A stretch of 64,000 bases of DNA from Massariosphaeria phaeospora (lineage: Eukaryota > Ascomycota > Dothideomycetes > Pleosporales): contig JAADJZ010000004.1 of the NCBI GenBank assembly GCA_011032825.1, positions 2,108,001 to 2,172,000 on the forward strand. The letters are read 5' to 3'. Positions 33,081 to 44,049 of this stretch are shown here, piece after piece. The notes below the pieces were generated by a model, which was not told the DNA's origin, did not search any database, and saw only the letters and a list, made by a program, of their open reading frames with translations. The position numbers were made by a program, and so were the translations under genes. Position 1 is the first letter of the stretch. Every line of letters starts with the position of its first letter.

Positions 33081-34157
33081 TCAATACCCTGCAAATCTCC
33101 TTTTCGATGGAAGTGAATGAGCACCTGATGTTCTGGTCTAAAATCAGCTTCAAGATTCCAAGACGTTTCGCGCAAACTTACCCTTCTCGGTCTTTGTATG
33201 CTTTAATAGCGCTTTGTACGTCATCACACTCTTCACTCCCTTGTAGTACCGTTGTGGATTCCGCATTGGTATCGGCGGAAGTGGCTTCGTCTCGATCATG
33301 GGGATAGATACCGGGCTTTTGAGTGATGAGGGTCTACCTGCCGGCGCGGGCTCAAGCATCGGTGGCGCCGGGATGTTCTTCTTGTTGATCTCCACTATGT
33401 GCTCCTTGATTCCAGCTTCCACGTCGCCTGCACTCGCGCCTTGCGGGCTTGCGGTGACGGTCTCGTTCTCACCGATATCGATTGTGTGCCTTCGTGGTGT
33501 TTCCAGATCCGATGTCTCCCCTTCCTCCGATGTAGGCGTCAGCGGAGGAAGATCATCGACCTCCGGCGGGGTCGCGGGTGGAGTGTTTGGCTTTGTCGCA
33601 GGCGCACCATAATGCCACTCGATGCCGGAGAATCGCTTGGGAGTGCGCAAGAATTCTCTTGCACTGAGTGGAGGATCGCAATTATTTGCGAAGTTCTGGC
33701 ATGCTTCCCACCAGGCCAGACCCTCCGGCGCCACCAGCTTACTGCTGCGCTTCGGTTTCTGTTCTTCAAGGGCCTGAAGTGCGGTCATGGGCACATCATT
33801 ATTGACGCTGGCGTTCGATTCGTGTTCGAGATGAGACACGCGGTGCTGGATGTCAAGCATGATGGTGCGGTGGGCGGAGAGCTCGGTTTGGATGTTCTGG
33901 AGCATCTCGATCAGGAGGTGGTTCGACTGCCGGAGCTGGGACTTGGTGGTAGATGCCATGGAGGTTCGTTTCGAGTTTGCAACGATGAAAGACGATCGCT
34001 TGGACGTAGGAGGACTCGATTTGACTAGATGGATCGTAGGCTCGGCCATGAAGTCGGCCATGGTGGCACCAGAGAGGTGGGTCATGTGCGACTTCGAGGC
34101 GGTCTTTTGGACTGGAGCAGGTATAAATGATGGAGGAAGATCTAGCGATGCAGCCAT
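33081..34157 (-). CDS. Hypothetical protein with central coiled coil
   Basis: Exon 1 34157-33182 and a small exon 2 33124-33081, joined over a 57-bp intron (GTAAGT donor, CAG acceptor), give 339 residues. Without splicing it ends a few codons into the intron. The first ATG is at 34157; the longer upstream frame has no ATG. Residues about 65-115 form a helix (QLRQSNHLLIEMLQNIQTELSAHRTIMLDIQHRVSHLEHE) likely to be a coiled coil. The middle has a conserved-looking Trp/Cys segment (APEGLAWWEACQNFANNCD and LSAREFLRTPKRF). The rest is Pro/Glu-rich, with a PLPPIP motif that could bind SH3 domains. I do not recognise the family. Confidence 0.6.
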
Positions 34158-34880
34158 GATGAGTGAGAGAGAGATCGAAGGAGCGGAGGGAACAGGAATG
34201 GTAGGACTGTGAGAAGATGAAATTCGCGCGCTTCTTCTTCGAACCTTTAAGCTCCATTTCCAGTTTCGCAGCTTCGAGATAAAACCAAACACCGAGGTTC
34301 TGGGCGCCAGAGTAGCTTCAGGTGTCTCGATGCGCTGGAGCTGTAAAGCTCGTCAAATCGAGTCGCACATCCTGTTCTTCGGCCCATCGAAAACAGCCAA
34401 GAGTGCCATCGCCTCTCTGTGGCATCTTGGTATTGTCTCAACGCCTTCCCTAGACGCTGGTGATGTAGGCTTGGTCTCGTCGATTGTTTCAGTGCGAGGG
34501 TAGGTGTTTCGGTCGGCTCCAGATGTGAAAAGGAACACGCTCGCTTATCGATAAGCACCCTCGGCCCCATGCATCCGTACCCCACACTCCAAAGGCATTG
34601 TGTTTCGAGCCTCATCATACTTCCCATCAACTGTAGCCCTCAATAAGACGAACGCGATGACTCTCAGGCCGCCCTAGTTTTTCAACGACTGGAAGCACGC
34701 GCGATCAAACCTAACTCACACATAACCTACTAGAGCGATTAGGAAAACATCAACACTATCTCATTCGCAAAGACACATCGAGCTCGAATCCTTATCCCCT
34801 TTATGCGTCTTCCTCCGTAGAGTTCGGCCTCTGGCACACTACACCCTTGACCGATCTGCGCTATCCGCCGCAAGCAACTA
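34158..34880. other. Flank of the second pogo element
   Basis: About 700 bp. Non-coding upstream of the hypothetical gene. Close to the element a plus-strand stretch (about 34650-34860) reads as protein-like sequence whose stops are all TAG, several following a Trp-like context (HITY-stop-SD-stop-EN), so it may be decayed coding DNA. Confidence 0.35.
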
Positions 34881-37013
34881 CCGTGTCCGTGCGCGCAACG
34901 CCCGGAGTCGCGCAACGCCCGATTACTAAAACAGCACCTACACTTCAACGCGTAACAACTTAACGGCCATAGCACCTATTAATAATGCGCTTGCAGCAAT
35001 TAAAGCGCTAGACTTAAAAAAGAAACTTGTGTATCAAAAAATTGCTGATCAATTTGGTGTCGATTGCTTAACTTTGGCGCGGAAACACAAGGCTGTTTAG
35101 GCACTCTAAAAAACTAAAGACTCTAACTAGCAGAAGCTTACTTAACAACAAAAGAAAGAGCTTGTAAAGTATATAAAAGAGCTTACTGCTCGTTATATAC
35201 CTCCTACAAGAGAGATAATTGCCAATTTTGCGTCAGCAGTCGCTCAAGAGCTAGTGAGCGAAAGCTAGGTTACTCGCTTTATCAACAAGTACTCTATCTA
35301 TCTTATCTCTTAATACTTAACAAAAATAGACGCTAATTGCTACAACGCTAACTCTTACACAAAGTATAAGTTATATTTTAACTTACTACAACGCAAAATT
35401 GCTGAGTATAAAGTTAACGCTAAGCACACGTACAATATAGATAAAAAAAGCTTTATAATAAAAGTTACTTTAAGAACAAAGCATGTGTTTAGCCAACGTA
35501 TGTAAAAGAAAAAAAAAGTCAAAGCATTACTCTAAAATAGCAATTGTGCCTAGTTGACGCTTATAGCGTGTGTGTGCAGCAATGAATTAGCTTTGCTACT
35601 AGGCTTCCTCTACGAGTCTACCAACAACACTATTCAATCAAGCTAGGTAAAAGAAATCAAGCTAGAGATACACTTTGTGCTTGTTTTCTCGTTACTTTTA
35701 AAGTAGATTAACAATAAGCTAAGCCTAGCTTAGCTTTAACAAGTGTTTGATCGCTTTACTAAGCAGAAAGCTTGAAGAAAGTACCGCCTATTGATTGTTA
35801 ACGGCTACGGCTCTTATGTAACAATAGACTTTATCAACTACTGCAATTAGAACAAGATACTTTTAGTTATTTTTTCTTTTTATTCAACCCACACGCTGCA
35901 GCCGCTTAATAAAGTAATATTCAAGCTTTTGTTAACTGCGTACTTAAAGAAGCTTACAACACACTTTCACAACGGCTAGAAGCTGTTAGTAATTAAAAAA
36001 AGCAACTTTTTTTACTTCTTCTAGAAAGCCTAGACAAGCACGTTTACTTAAGAGCTAATACTTAAGTCTTTTAAAGCAACGGGTATATTACTCTTTTAGC
36101 CTAACGTTATTTTTTAACGCTTTGCTAAGGATACTCTTAAAGACTCTAATAGCAGCACAAGCTCTTTTTTAGTCTACTCTAGCAAGAATTAGCTTAAAAT
36201 AGAAACTTTGTTACGCAAAGTCGCTAAAGATAAAAGCAGTAAAGAGCTAAAGAAAGTTAGCTGCTCGCTCTACTACATTTTAATTCAAAACTCTCTTCTT
36301 TACTACAAGATAGTAGGCCTTAAAAAAGTTCTTAAAACTTAAAAAAAGCACAAGAAAAAAAGCAAAGCTCTTAAGTTCAAGCCTCGCAAAGAGTATTATA
36401 GTAAGGCTAAGTTTTACTTTCTTAGTAAAGTAGAGAAAGCACGCTCTAATAAGAGAACTAAACAACAAAACTAGAGAGCAGAGGAACTTAGAAAAGCAAA
36501 GATAGCAAAGCTCAGACACGCTAATAAGCTGTACAATAAAAAGATTGCTTAAAAGAAGCGTAAGCAGCGCGCAAGAGAGAAAGCAGAGCGAGACTAAGTT
36601 AAAGCTAAAAAGGCTAAGGAAGCAGCTGAGCGCAAGGCTCAAAGAGAGCGTAATAAGCAAGCTTCTAACGCTGAAAAAGCTGTACAATTGCCTCAAAGAG
36701 GCAAGCGCAAGGCCTCACAGTCTGCTGCACTAAGAAAAAAGCAAAATCGTAGTGCAGTGGCTGCGCGGCGTGGTGTTGTTGCTGCAGAGCCTCCTGCCGC
36801 ACCTCGCACCCACACTACCTGCAGCGGCAGAACAGCAACTTTATATAATTAATTTGTATAAGAGAATATCATCGCATAGGTCTTTAGTGCACTCTACTAA
36901 AATATATCGCTATAGTAGCTATTGTATGTGGCTCTACAGCCTCAATTTTGTATGTTGCTGGAGAGTGATTATCGGGCGTTGCGCGACTCCGGGCGTTGCG
37001 CGCACGGACACGG
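34881..37013 (+). mobile_element. pogo/Fot1 DNA transposon, copy 2, with perfect terminal inverted repeats
   Basis: A 2,133-bp element flanked by TA at 34879-34880 and 37014-37015. The terminal inverted repeats are 43 bp and identical base for base (34881-34923 against 36971-37013). Each carries two near-identical CGCAACGCCCG blocks in tandem, likely binding sites for the transposase. The transposase gene inside is full of stops, so the element cannot move by itself. It is a different subfamily from copy 1: the inverted-repeat sequence and the protein differ. Confidence 0.93.
34969..36852 (+). pseudogene. pogo/Fot1-like DDE transposase, RIP-inactivated
   Basis: A single frame of 628 codons without any frameshift, broken by about 26 in-frame stops of which all but one are TAA or TAG. 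The expected start codon at 34969 reads ATA, as ATG would after a G-to-A change, and is followed by APINNALAAIKALD. Visible parts are a Psq-type helix-turn-helix (LVYQKIADQFGVDCLTLARKH), the region before the catalytic core (YNIDKKSFIIKV), and the second DDE_1 block (YRLLIVNGYGSYVTIDFINY, then HTLQPLNKVIF). A long Lys/Arg/Glu-rich coiled-coil tail (about 36440-36760) is also present. There is no zinc knuckle, unlike copy 1. The absence of indels shows that mutation here was purely by substitution. Confidence 0.92.
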
Positions 37014-37014
37014 T

Positions 37015-37330
37015 AGGTATAGCCGAGAAACGCCAAATCAATTCGAATTGGAAGTCAAGTAGCACATCGAGGAGAACAAGACAAGAAGGCTCACAAAAGA
37101 AATCTTATGCCCAAAGAATAAGCCCCTCAACGGACCATAGCACTACGATTTCACTTAGCACGCCATATTCGACGAACGGCTGTCATTAGCGTCTCTCCTC
37201 GCCAAGCTCCTAGTGAACCCAGGAGGCGAGGACATACACCCTTATACCAGCTACTAGCTCAAAGACAGACTTCGAAGTCTCGCCGCCTAGGAACAGATAC
37301 ATCAACTTACTCGTGCACGGGGAACGTTAC
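37015..37330 (+). pseudogene. Decayed coding fragment next to the pogo insertion
   Basis: One frame of about 105 codons reads as protein-like sequence (RETPNQFELEVK, HIEENKTRRLTKEILCPKN, HAIFDERLSLASLLAKLLVN, LKDRLRSLAA). All its stops are TAG at places where Trp would fit (P-stop-HYDFT-stop-HAIF). This suggests RIP of a former gene or element into which copy 2 inserted. I do not recognise the protein. The frame does not continue into the left flank. Confidence 0.35.
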
Positions 37331-38843
37331 GGTAGGCACAGCGTAAACAGCTAAATCAACATTGCGACTGCAGCCCCGGAACTTTGGACTCAACCCACTC
37401 CACTCATTAGATCCATTAGTCGCCGATACGAAACCTCAAAACAGCCGAAACCTCCATGTTGCGGATAGACCACTACAAGCCACATACAAACAAGAGAGTA
37501 GGGTACCCTAAGGCCGTAGGCTAAAAAGGACGTATTTCTATTTTTCCCGCGTTGCCAGCCGTGAGATTCTAGAACAAGATTGATCTTCCGTACATCTTGA
37601 GTGTCCCAAACCAGTTTCCACACCCTTCCGATGCCGCCACGGTACGCGATACCGTCTTCCTATCTGACTTAAAACACATCGCAGAATACATACATGGTGC
37701 AGCTCTGCAAGACCCAACCTTCCGAATCGCCTAGAAAGGGTACCCGGGCCGTGCTTCGGCTATTGATGGTACCTTGTGGATTGGCGACGACCTGGCACTT
37801 GCCATTGTCCAGCCATGCACCGGTCTGTGTAGTTAGACGCCAGTGTCTGGGTTCTCCTAGAGCGAAAGATTGCAGACTGTATTATAGAGATGGGAAATCG
37901 AGATTCAGGGCAACTGGGAACTTCGTACGGCCAGCTTGCTATTGGAAATAAACTGATCGCTTGCGTCGCTCTTCGGCAGTGTAAGCACCAGATATTAATA
38001 CCAGCCGGCAAAGTTCATCAACAGGGACCTCTCTTTGCACTCCGCACAAATCAGAAGAAGCGAGTCATTGGGATCGCAATACGGGTAGTACATGCTCTCA
38101 AATCGGTTTTAGGATTCCCTACCTTCAATTCATCTACAAGGGGGAAGAAAAAATGCATATCCAGTCGCTACCCATTACGAGTTCCGAAGGAAGCGAAGTA
38201 AGCCAAGCTGATACGACAATCATGAGGTCCTACATAGTGTCTCTTTCCTTCTTAAGTATTATTCAGCGATGTGAATTCTTTTTATGTTTCTGTAATAGTA
38301 CATGTATATATTCTTCCACTCCTCTACTGACGATTGCCTGCTTGCTGCCTTCCTTTTCAATATGAAAGGTCTTCCTATCAAGATGAATGCGAAATGATGT
38401 AATGGGCGAAGCGATTGGCGTTGTTGATTTATTCATGCATCACTTCCGCGAAAAAAGACAAATGAGCAGAGTACCGCCTATGCCTCTGAATCAATCCCAT
38501 AACGATTGTAACATCTCTATCCACGTTCATAGAGCTGGCCATTATAAGGATAATGTCTGGAAGAGTCACTTCTTCGCAGAGCTTCTGCTATGAGCCAAGC
38601 TTTTACATCTTCGGCATGCCGTGGTGCGAGAGCACTAAGTTGGTTTTCGGGATGCCGTGGAGCAAGAAAACTAAGGTCGGAACCGGTTCCGAGTTTTGCA
38701 CTGGTGAGCTGCAAATGGGTAGGCTCCCACATGGTCGGGTGGGGAGGACCTAATTGGCCGGCACGAACGATTTCGACTTTCAAAACCTTTTGGACTGTCT
38801 AAGCGCATACTCTCTGATCAGAAACCAAGCAGCGTCGATCACA
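37331..38843. other. Intergenic region
   Basis: About 1.5 kb without a supported gene. An imperfect tandem duplication of about 35 bp around GATGCCGTGG lies near 38610-38665. The sequence just upstream of 38844 may be the old promoter of the F-box-like pseudogene. Confidence 0.35.
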
Positions 38844-39635
38844 ATGTCATCCTTCTTAGACATCCCTATGGAAATGCAAGTTAAGGTCTTGCGCCTGTGC
38901 CTCGCCAACGACCCGCCATACATCGACCAGTACCTCGAAGAGCGATATCCTGTGCACCTCCTCTGAGTTTCCCAGGGCATCAACACGCACGCCGCCCAGA
39001 TCTTCTACGGCGAGCATGAATTCCGCTTCTGCCACGAACTATGGCCATGGAGGGTCATCGCATTTCTCCGACGCATTGGTCCGCGGAATCTTGCTTGGCT
39101 GCACAACTTGACCATTCTGTCTCCGTTCATGGGGGTTGATGATGTCCCTGATTACTAGAGCGCCAACTCCAATCCCCGATACTCCGGACAACACCCATGG
39201 TACAATCTCTTCGCGCAACTGGTCAGCTGCATCATCGCCACACCGCACCTCCAACAGCTGAACATCGTCATACCCTCTGAGTGGCAGTATGATGCAAGCC
39301 TGGACAAACCCGGCATGGGACACCTCGCGCACTTGCGCAACGAAGAAATTTGGGCGGAGATGGCACGCTTGGTCAGCCACAGGAGGGACGTGAAGGTGGT
39401 ACTTGTGCGCGCTGGAGGAGCAACCCGCTATGGACACTTGCCGGGCAACATGGACAATAGGGAGAGACACCTCAAGAACATGAAGCAGCGACTTGGCGTC
39501 TGGGATTTCAGGGATACAACAGTGGTGGAGACGGCGAAGTGGACCTTTCCTGAACCAAGAGAAGGAGACGAGGACCCGGACATGTATATCGAGGGCATAA
39601 CATCCTTGTTCGTCGAGGTTGGGGAGGATTTGTGA
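38844..39635 (+). pseudogene. F-box-like family protein, broken by two stops (paralogue A)
   Basis: One frame of 264 codons from ATG 38844. It starts with MSSFLDIPMEMQVKVLRLCL, the shape of an F-box or 2EXR-like N-terminal helix pair, and is interrupted by TGA at 38964-38966 and TAG at 39156-39158. Both stops are one transition away from Arg (CGA) and Trp or Gln codons. The rest is intact: IFYGEHEFRF, AFLRRIGPRNLAWLHNL, LQQLNIVIPSEWQYD, LGVWDFRDTT, FPEPREGDEDPDMY. It is clearly a paralogue of the minus-strand pseudogene at 42.1-43.1 kb. Only substitutions, not indels, disable it. Confidence 0.75.
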
Positions 39636-40582
39636 AGCGTGGTCAAAAACAGTGCCTTACGCAGAACATCCGGCGTGCTCAGTTGCCCAAGCCGGTTTCA
39701 TGTATGTAATAATGCTTCTTCAAGCCATCAGACATAGCTCAATGCAGCATAGCAGGGCAAGGTCGCACACAGTCTGAATCGTAGCCATTCGTGCCACTTG
39801 GATTGGCAATTTCCTTAGATAGAATGTGGTTAAGGCTGGGCACGGATAGCGACGTGGAAAAGAAAGGACAAACTAGAAGATCTCACATCGAACTTACCTA
39901 TATTCTGATAATCCGAATCTTGCAGGCGTTGGGCCTGTTTTGCACGTCTGAAACTAACGCTCGTGGCTCTACTCATACTCCACAAATAGAGAACTCTACT
40001 TCACTACCACATATTAGAGGATGCGGAACGCGATTCTACTCTGAGCAGACACCGCTGGTTGCTTATGACGTACTTACAGCCTTAGCGATTGTCGTTAATC
40101 ACATGATTGTCCTATCCATGCCGAAGGCAACTGCTATCACAATGCGACGGGCCTGGAGATTGACATTCGTAAATCACCTCAATCAAGTTCTCGGTTGTGC
40201 CGGCGTAATCCCGCTTCTCCGGAGGCTCAAGATGTCAACCTCCAATGGAAAATATGGCTTCTTAACGTTGCTTTGTACAGCAAACTTCTATTAAGGTTCT
40301 GCAGAGATGCAGTCAAACTGGAATACGCAAACCATTGTCTAATCTAGAGGCGCAAATCTCCCGAAAGCTCTGCAGTAGGTAGCCCCAACTGAAGCCGCAG
40401 TGAAAGACGATTGAGGGGCCGGCGGCGCCACGTGCTTGCCCCCCTGCAGGCTCTCGTCAGGCGCGCGGGGAGGCAGTCACCGCAGGTGAAGTTGAGAAAG
40501 CGCAGTCGACGATACAAAAGAACGTCCTCTGCCCGCAACCTCCTTCCTTCCCCCACGACAAACCCTCACAACTCCATCAAAC
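39636..40582. other. Intergenic region
   Basis: About 950 bp between the pseudogene and the acidic-protein gene; the last 250 bp are GC-rich and pyrimidine-rich as expected for its promoter. No gene supported. Confidence 0.4.
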
Positions 40583-41113
40583 ATGAGCTCCATAAGCGAA
40601 ACCCCGACGAAGACCGCAACCGACATCCAAGGTGACCCCGACAGTCACAGCGACCAAGCCGAGCAAGCCCAAGCCGACCTCTGGGACGACGAGCCTCCTC
40701 CCGAGCTCCTCACCGACGCCGACGCCGACGACGACGACAACGAGGCTGAAGCCGAATCCTCCTCCTCGCCCACCACCTCACCACCTCACAACACCACCAC
40801 CCTCACCTCACCCGACACGGCCCTCCCATACACTTTCCCCGGGCAGCTAGACGACGTCGCTCTCGCGCACGCCTACGCCGCGATCCGAGAGGCGGAATTC
40901 GGGCCCTCGCTGGCCGACATGCGTGCCGAGCGTGAAAGCAGCGGAGACACTTCGGACGGAGAAGACGATTCGGCAAGCGCGAGGTACTTGAAGCGCGCGA
41001 GGCGGGACCTGGAAGTCAGGGTCGGTGCAAAGTTGGACTTCGAGAGCTACCTCAAGCGGGAACAGGACAAGCAGGGAAAGGGGGGTGGCGCGGGTGGGAG
41101 CATGGCGGCTTAG
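40583..41113 (+). CDS. Acidic low-complexity protein with C-terminal conserved-looking region
   Basis: A single exon of 176 residues; ATG at 40583 in the context ATCAAACATGAG. The N-terminal 90 residues are acidic and Ser/Thr/Pro-rich (a run of DADADDDDNEAEAE). The C-terminal half is better ordered: LPYTFPGQLDDVALAHAYAAIREAEFGPSLADMRAERE, then RYLKRARRDLEVRVGAKLDFESYLKREQDK. That looks like two amphipathic helices. I do not recognise the family. Intrinsic disorder and charge suggest a nuclear or adaptor role, but this is inference. Confidence 0.65.
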   Translation: MSSISETPTKTATDIQGDPDSHSDQAEQAQADLWDDEPPPELLTDADADDDDNEAEAESSSSPTTSPPHNTTTLTSPDTALPYTFPGQLDDVALAHAYAAIREAEFGPSLADMRAERESSGDTSDGEDDSASARYLKRARRDLEVRVGAKLDFESYLKREQDKQGKGGGAGGSMAA

Positions 41114-42119
41114 GCATCGGCGTGGGTGTGGTGGTTTCTTCTGTATTTGTACAGTCAGATGTAGATAGTAGATTGGGCAATACTCATGCAGTCCCATCCT
41201 CTATCCTTCCAACTTGAACGTGATAGCCGGAGCTCGGTATACATGTAGAGAGGTATAAGTGAAGTTTCTTACTGCAAGCTCCATCCAGCGCACCTAATTC
41301 AAGACGCTCATCCCAGAGCGTTCACATATGCACGAAGCCTACTATAAGCCGCCAAACCCAGCTTTGTAAAGGAAGCCTTTGGTAAAACACAATCGTCATA
41401 ACGCTGCACCATATTATAAGGATGCTAAATTGGAATACTATCGATAGCATATCCTGTCTCCTCTAGACTAGATCTTAGTATATGTACAGGATAGATGCGG
41501 ATGAAAGGGGTTTGAGTAATACGCAAAGTAGCCCTACATAGGATAACGCAACTATCTCTCTTTAGTCATCCTACTAATTAAGCAATTAGTAAATAGGCCG
41601 TGCTAGGCGTATTTGTCGCAGGAATAGTTGTAGCTCCTAGAGTAGTCTTGTCCCTAGTAGCTGTAGTCAAGGATGGTAATCTACGGATCAACGCGCTCAG
41701 CGTTCAGGAAGGGTGTACATATTGTTAGAGCTGTCAGCTAATCGTAATGACGTGGCCTAACAGTCTTTAGGAACAACGCGGCTTCAGATGGGACATCTAG
41801 TTGTAATGAAGTGGAACGAGTTCTTACTGTAGAATACTTGGGCTTCTCATGTGTTGAAAGTCCTTAATGACTGCTGGTAATCTTACTACACATATAACGC
41901 TTGGAGTAGTGTCGATAACTCCGGAAAAGCTACCGCAAAGACTTGAAATCGTGCACGAGGCCCTATTATCTTTAGCATATGAGATAACGCGCAAACAGAG
42001 AGCTCGCATAGTTGGAGACAATGAGATCAAGCGCTACTCACCTTCCCATAACTTTCAAGATACTTTGAGGAAGACTAGGTCTCTCTCCTCTCAATCAAAC
42101 GCAGTATAACTGAATTCTC
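41114..42119. other. AT-rich intergenic region
   Basis: About 1 kb, AT-rich from 41400 on, with TAGCTCCTAGAG-like scraps that look like decayed repeat DNA. No gene supported. Confidence 0.35.
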
Positions 42120-43064
42120 TTAGCCGTCCTCCGCAAACAGAGATCCTATATCCTTGTAGTAATGATCAGGGTCCTCTGCTCCAATCGGTTCCGGGAACTT
42201 CCAATATCCACCTATATCCAGGGTTGCGAGTCGAAAGTCCCAAAGACCTAGACGCGACCTGAGGGCTTTGACAAGGCGCGCTTGGCAGTACGGGATATTC
42301 GGTAACGTAGGTAGGTGGACTGACTGGAGACGCACAACTACGACATGCAACTGCCGCCTGGCGCGCATTAAACGATTGAGGTCAACCCAGCTGTCCATGT
42401 TTAGTACCTCTGCATACCGTTCATTGTCGGTTGGGTTGTCGTCCACTTCAGGGTCGTATGCCCAATCAAAGGGAATGACGAAATTGAGCTGGCGGAGGTC
42501 TCGAGCCACTACTAAGCAATTTACCAGGCGCCGAGAGGAGCTTAGAACTGGCCACGACTCGTCCTTCAGAAGATCGCTTTCCACGTCGACAAGGGGGATT
42601 GAAATGGTCAAGACCTTCAACCAGGCGAAGTGATTGGGACCAATGCGTTTGAGGAACAAAGCCGCAAAGTACTGGGCCACGACTGTGTCGAACCGGAAGT
42701 CATTCTCGCCATACAGCACTTCGGCCGCTTCGGTGCTAACGAATTTGCAAAGGCTGAGAAGCTGACCCTGGCATGCTGGGTATGCAACCGTGGGACCCTT
42801 CCAGTTGCCCAGGCCGTCAATCTAGACGCGTTTCACGGGCATGTCGACGGCTCGCGAGAAGTCGTAGCCAATGATAGACAAGTACTGGCCCCAGATCCGC
42901 GGTAGCCCAAGACCGTACTCGATGAACTTGGGAGGCTTGGGAAAAGAGCACTCGTGAAAGTTGAAATACTCGGATCGAGGCACAAACACCTGCAGGGGGT
43001 CTTGCTATCAAGCAGCGTTCAGCAGGCGACAAAGGTTGCGTCCCAGTGCACGGGGGAAAAACAT
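42120..43064 (-). pseudogene. F-box-like family protein, broken by stops (paralogue B)
   Basis: One frame of about 315 codons from ATG 43062-43064 to the stop at 42120, interrupted by adjacent TGA and TAG near 43008 and by TAG at 42824-42822. The C-terminal 200 residues remain open. Shared with paralogue A are YGENDFRF, FLKRIGPNHFAWLKVLTI, LRQLNFVIPFDWAYD, LGLWDFRLAT, FPEPIGAEDPDHY and GSLFAEDG. An N-terminal extension (PRSEYFNFHECSFPKPPKF, LPRIWGQYLSIIGYDF) is present here and missing from paralogue A. As in A, all lesions are single transitions. Alternatively the first two stops lie in an intron that ends at a CTGCAG acceptor near 42993, leaving one true lesion. Confidence 0.7.
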
Positions 43065-44049
43065 ATTTGCTCCTGGTCTGCCGTTACAAGCCTGACGTAG
43101 TGAGCGAAGCGCCTGTGCTAGAAAGCGGAAAGAGAAAAGGTGTTCTCAAGCAGCTGGGACGAGCCTCGCTCGTGTTCAGCGTAAGCTGATTGGCTGGCTT
43201 AGTTTGTGGAGCGCGCCGGCAGACTGATGGGCGATGGGCAACGCCCTTTCACAGGATAGACATTGAGTTCGGCCCGAACATGAGCATACGATTACTCGTT
43301 CTGGTATACGAAAGGAATTGCTGTAAGAAGGGCCGCAGTGGGTAGGTACGACTCAGCGCGTCTACAAGTCTCGATGGCGATGTGCCTCGGGACCGCCGCC
43401 GCGTGGAGGGCGACCGGTTTGGCTCAAGTGTCTACTTTCAGTACAAATGTTGCTGCCGTGATAGATGCGTCGTGTTCATGTTCGTGGCCGTCTAGATACG
43501 TTAACGGCCAAGCCAAGGGCTACACAATCGCGCTGGATGGGCTTCATGGAAGGGGGCTATCAGCAACGGCCCCCTCGTAAGTAAGTTCATCGGACATGCT
43601 TCAAAGGCGGGTCAAGCGTTTGCAAGATGGAACACCGATTGTGAGGCAGGTGGCCGACGCAGGACGAGGATGAAGACGAGAAGACGGGACGGGACGAGAG
43701 ATCTCTCGCCGTCGACTTGGCTTCAAGTTAGTCACGTCTGATTCAGCATCGGCACAACAAAACTCAGCGCCGGCCGCGCAAATCTCTTCTCTTCTTCAGA
43801 AAGTTGCACCCAGAACAATTTGACTTGACGCTCTCTCTTTATGGGCCGAAAGTTGTATTAGCTGGGGAGAAGAAGCCTCGCTGCTTTCCAAGAATCGCTG
43901 CCCTTCCTCCGTGGGCTGTCGGTCCCGTAGCTCCGAGACATTACCACCGCCCTCCTGCCCACCTTTGAACGCCCGTGACGACCACGACCGACTCGATGGA
44001 TGCATAGGCGTCTCCGAAGCAGCGTCTGCTCGCTTCGGGGCATCCCGCG
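43065..44049. other. Intergenic region
   Basis: About 1 kb, moderately GC-rich, between a leftward pseudogene and a rightward gene. No supported gene or RNA. Confidence 0.4.
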
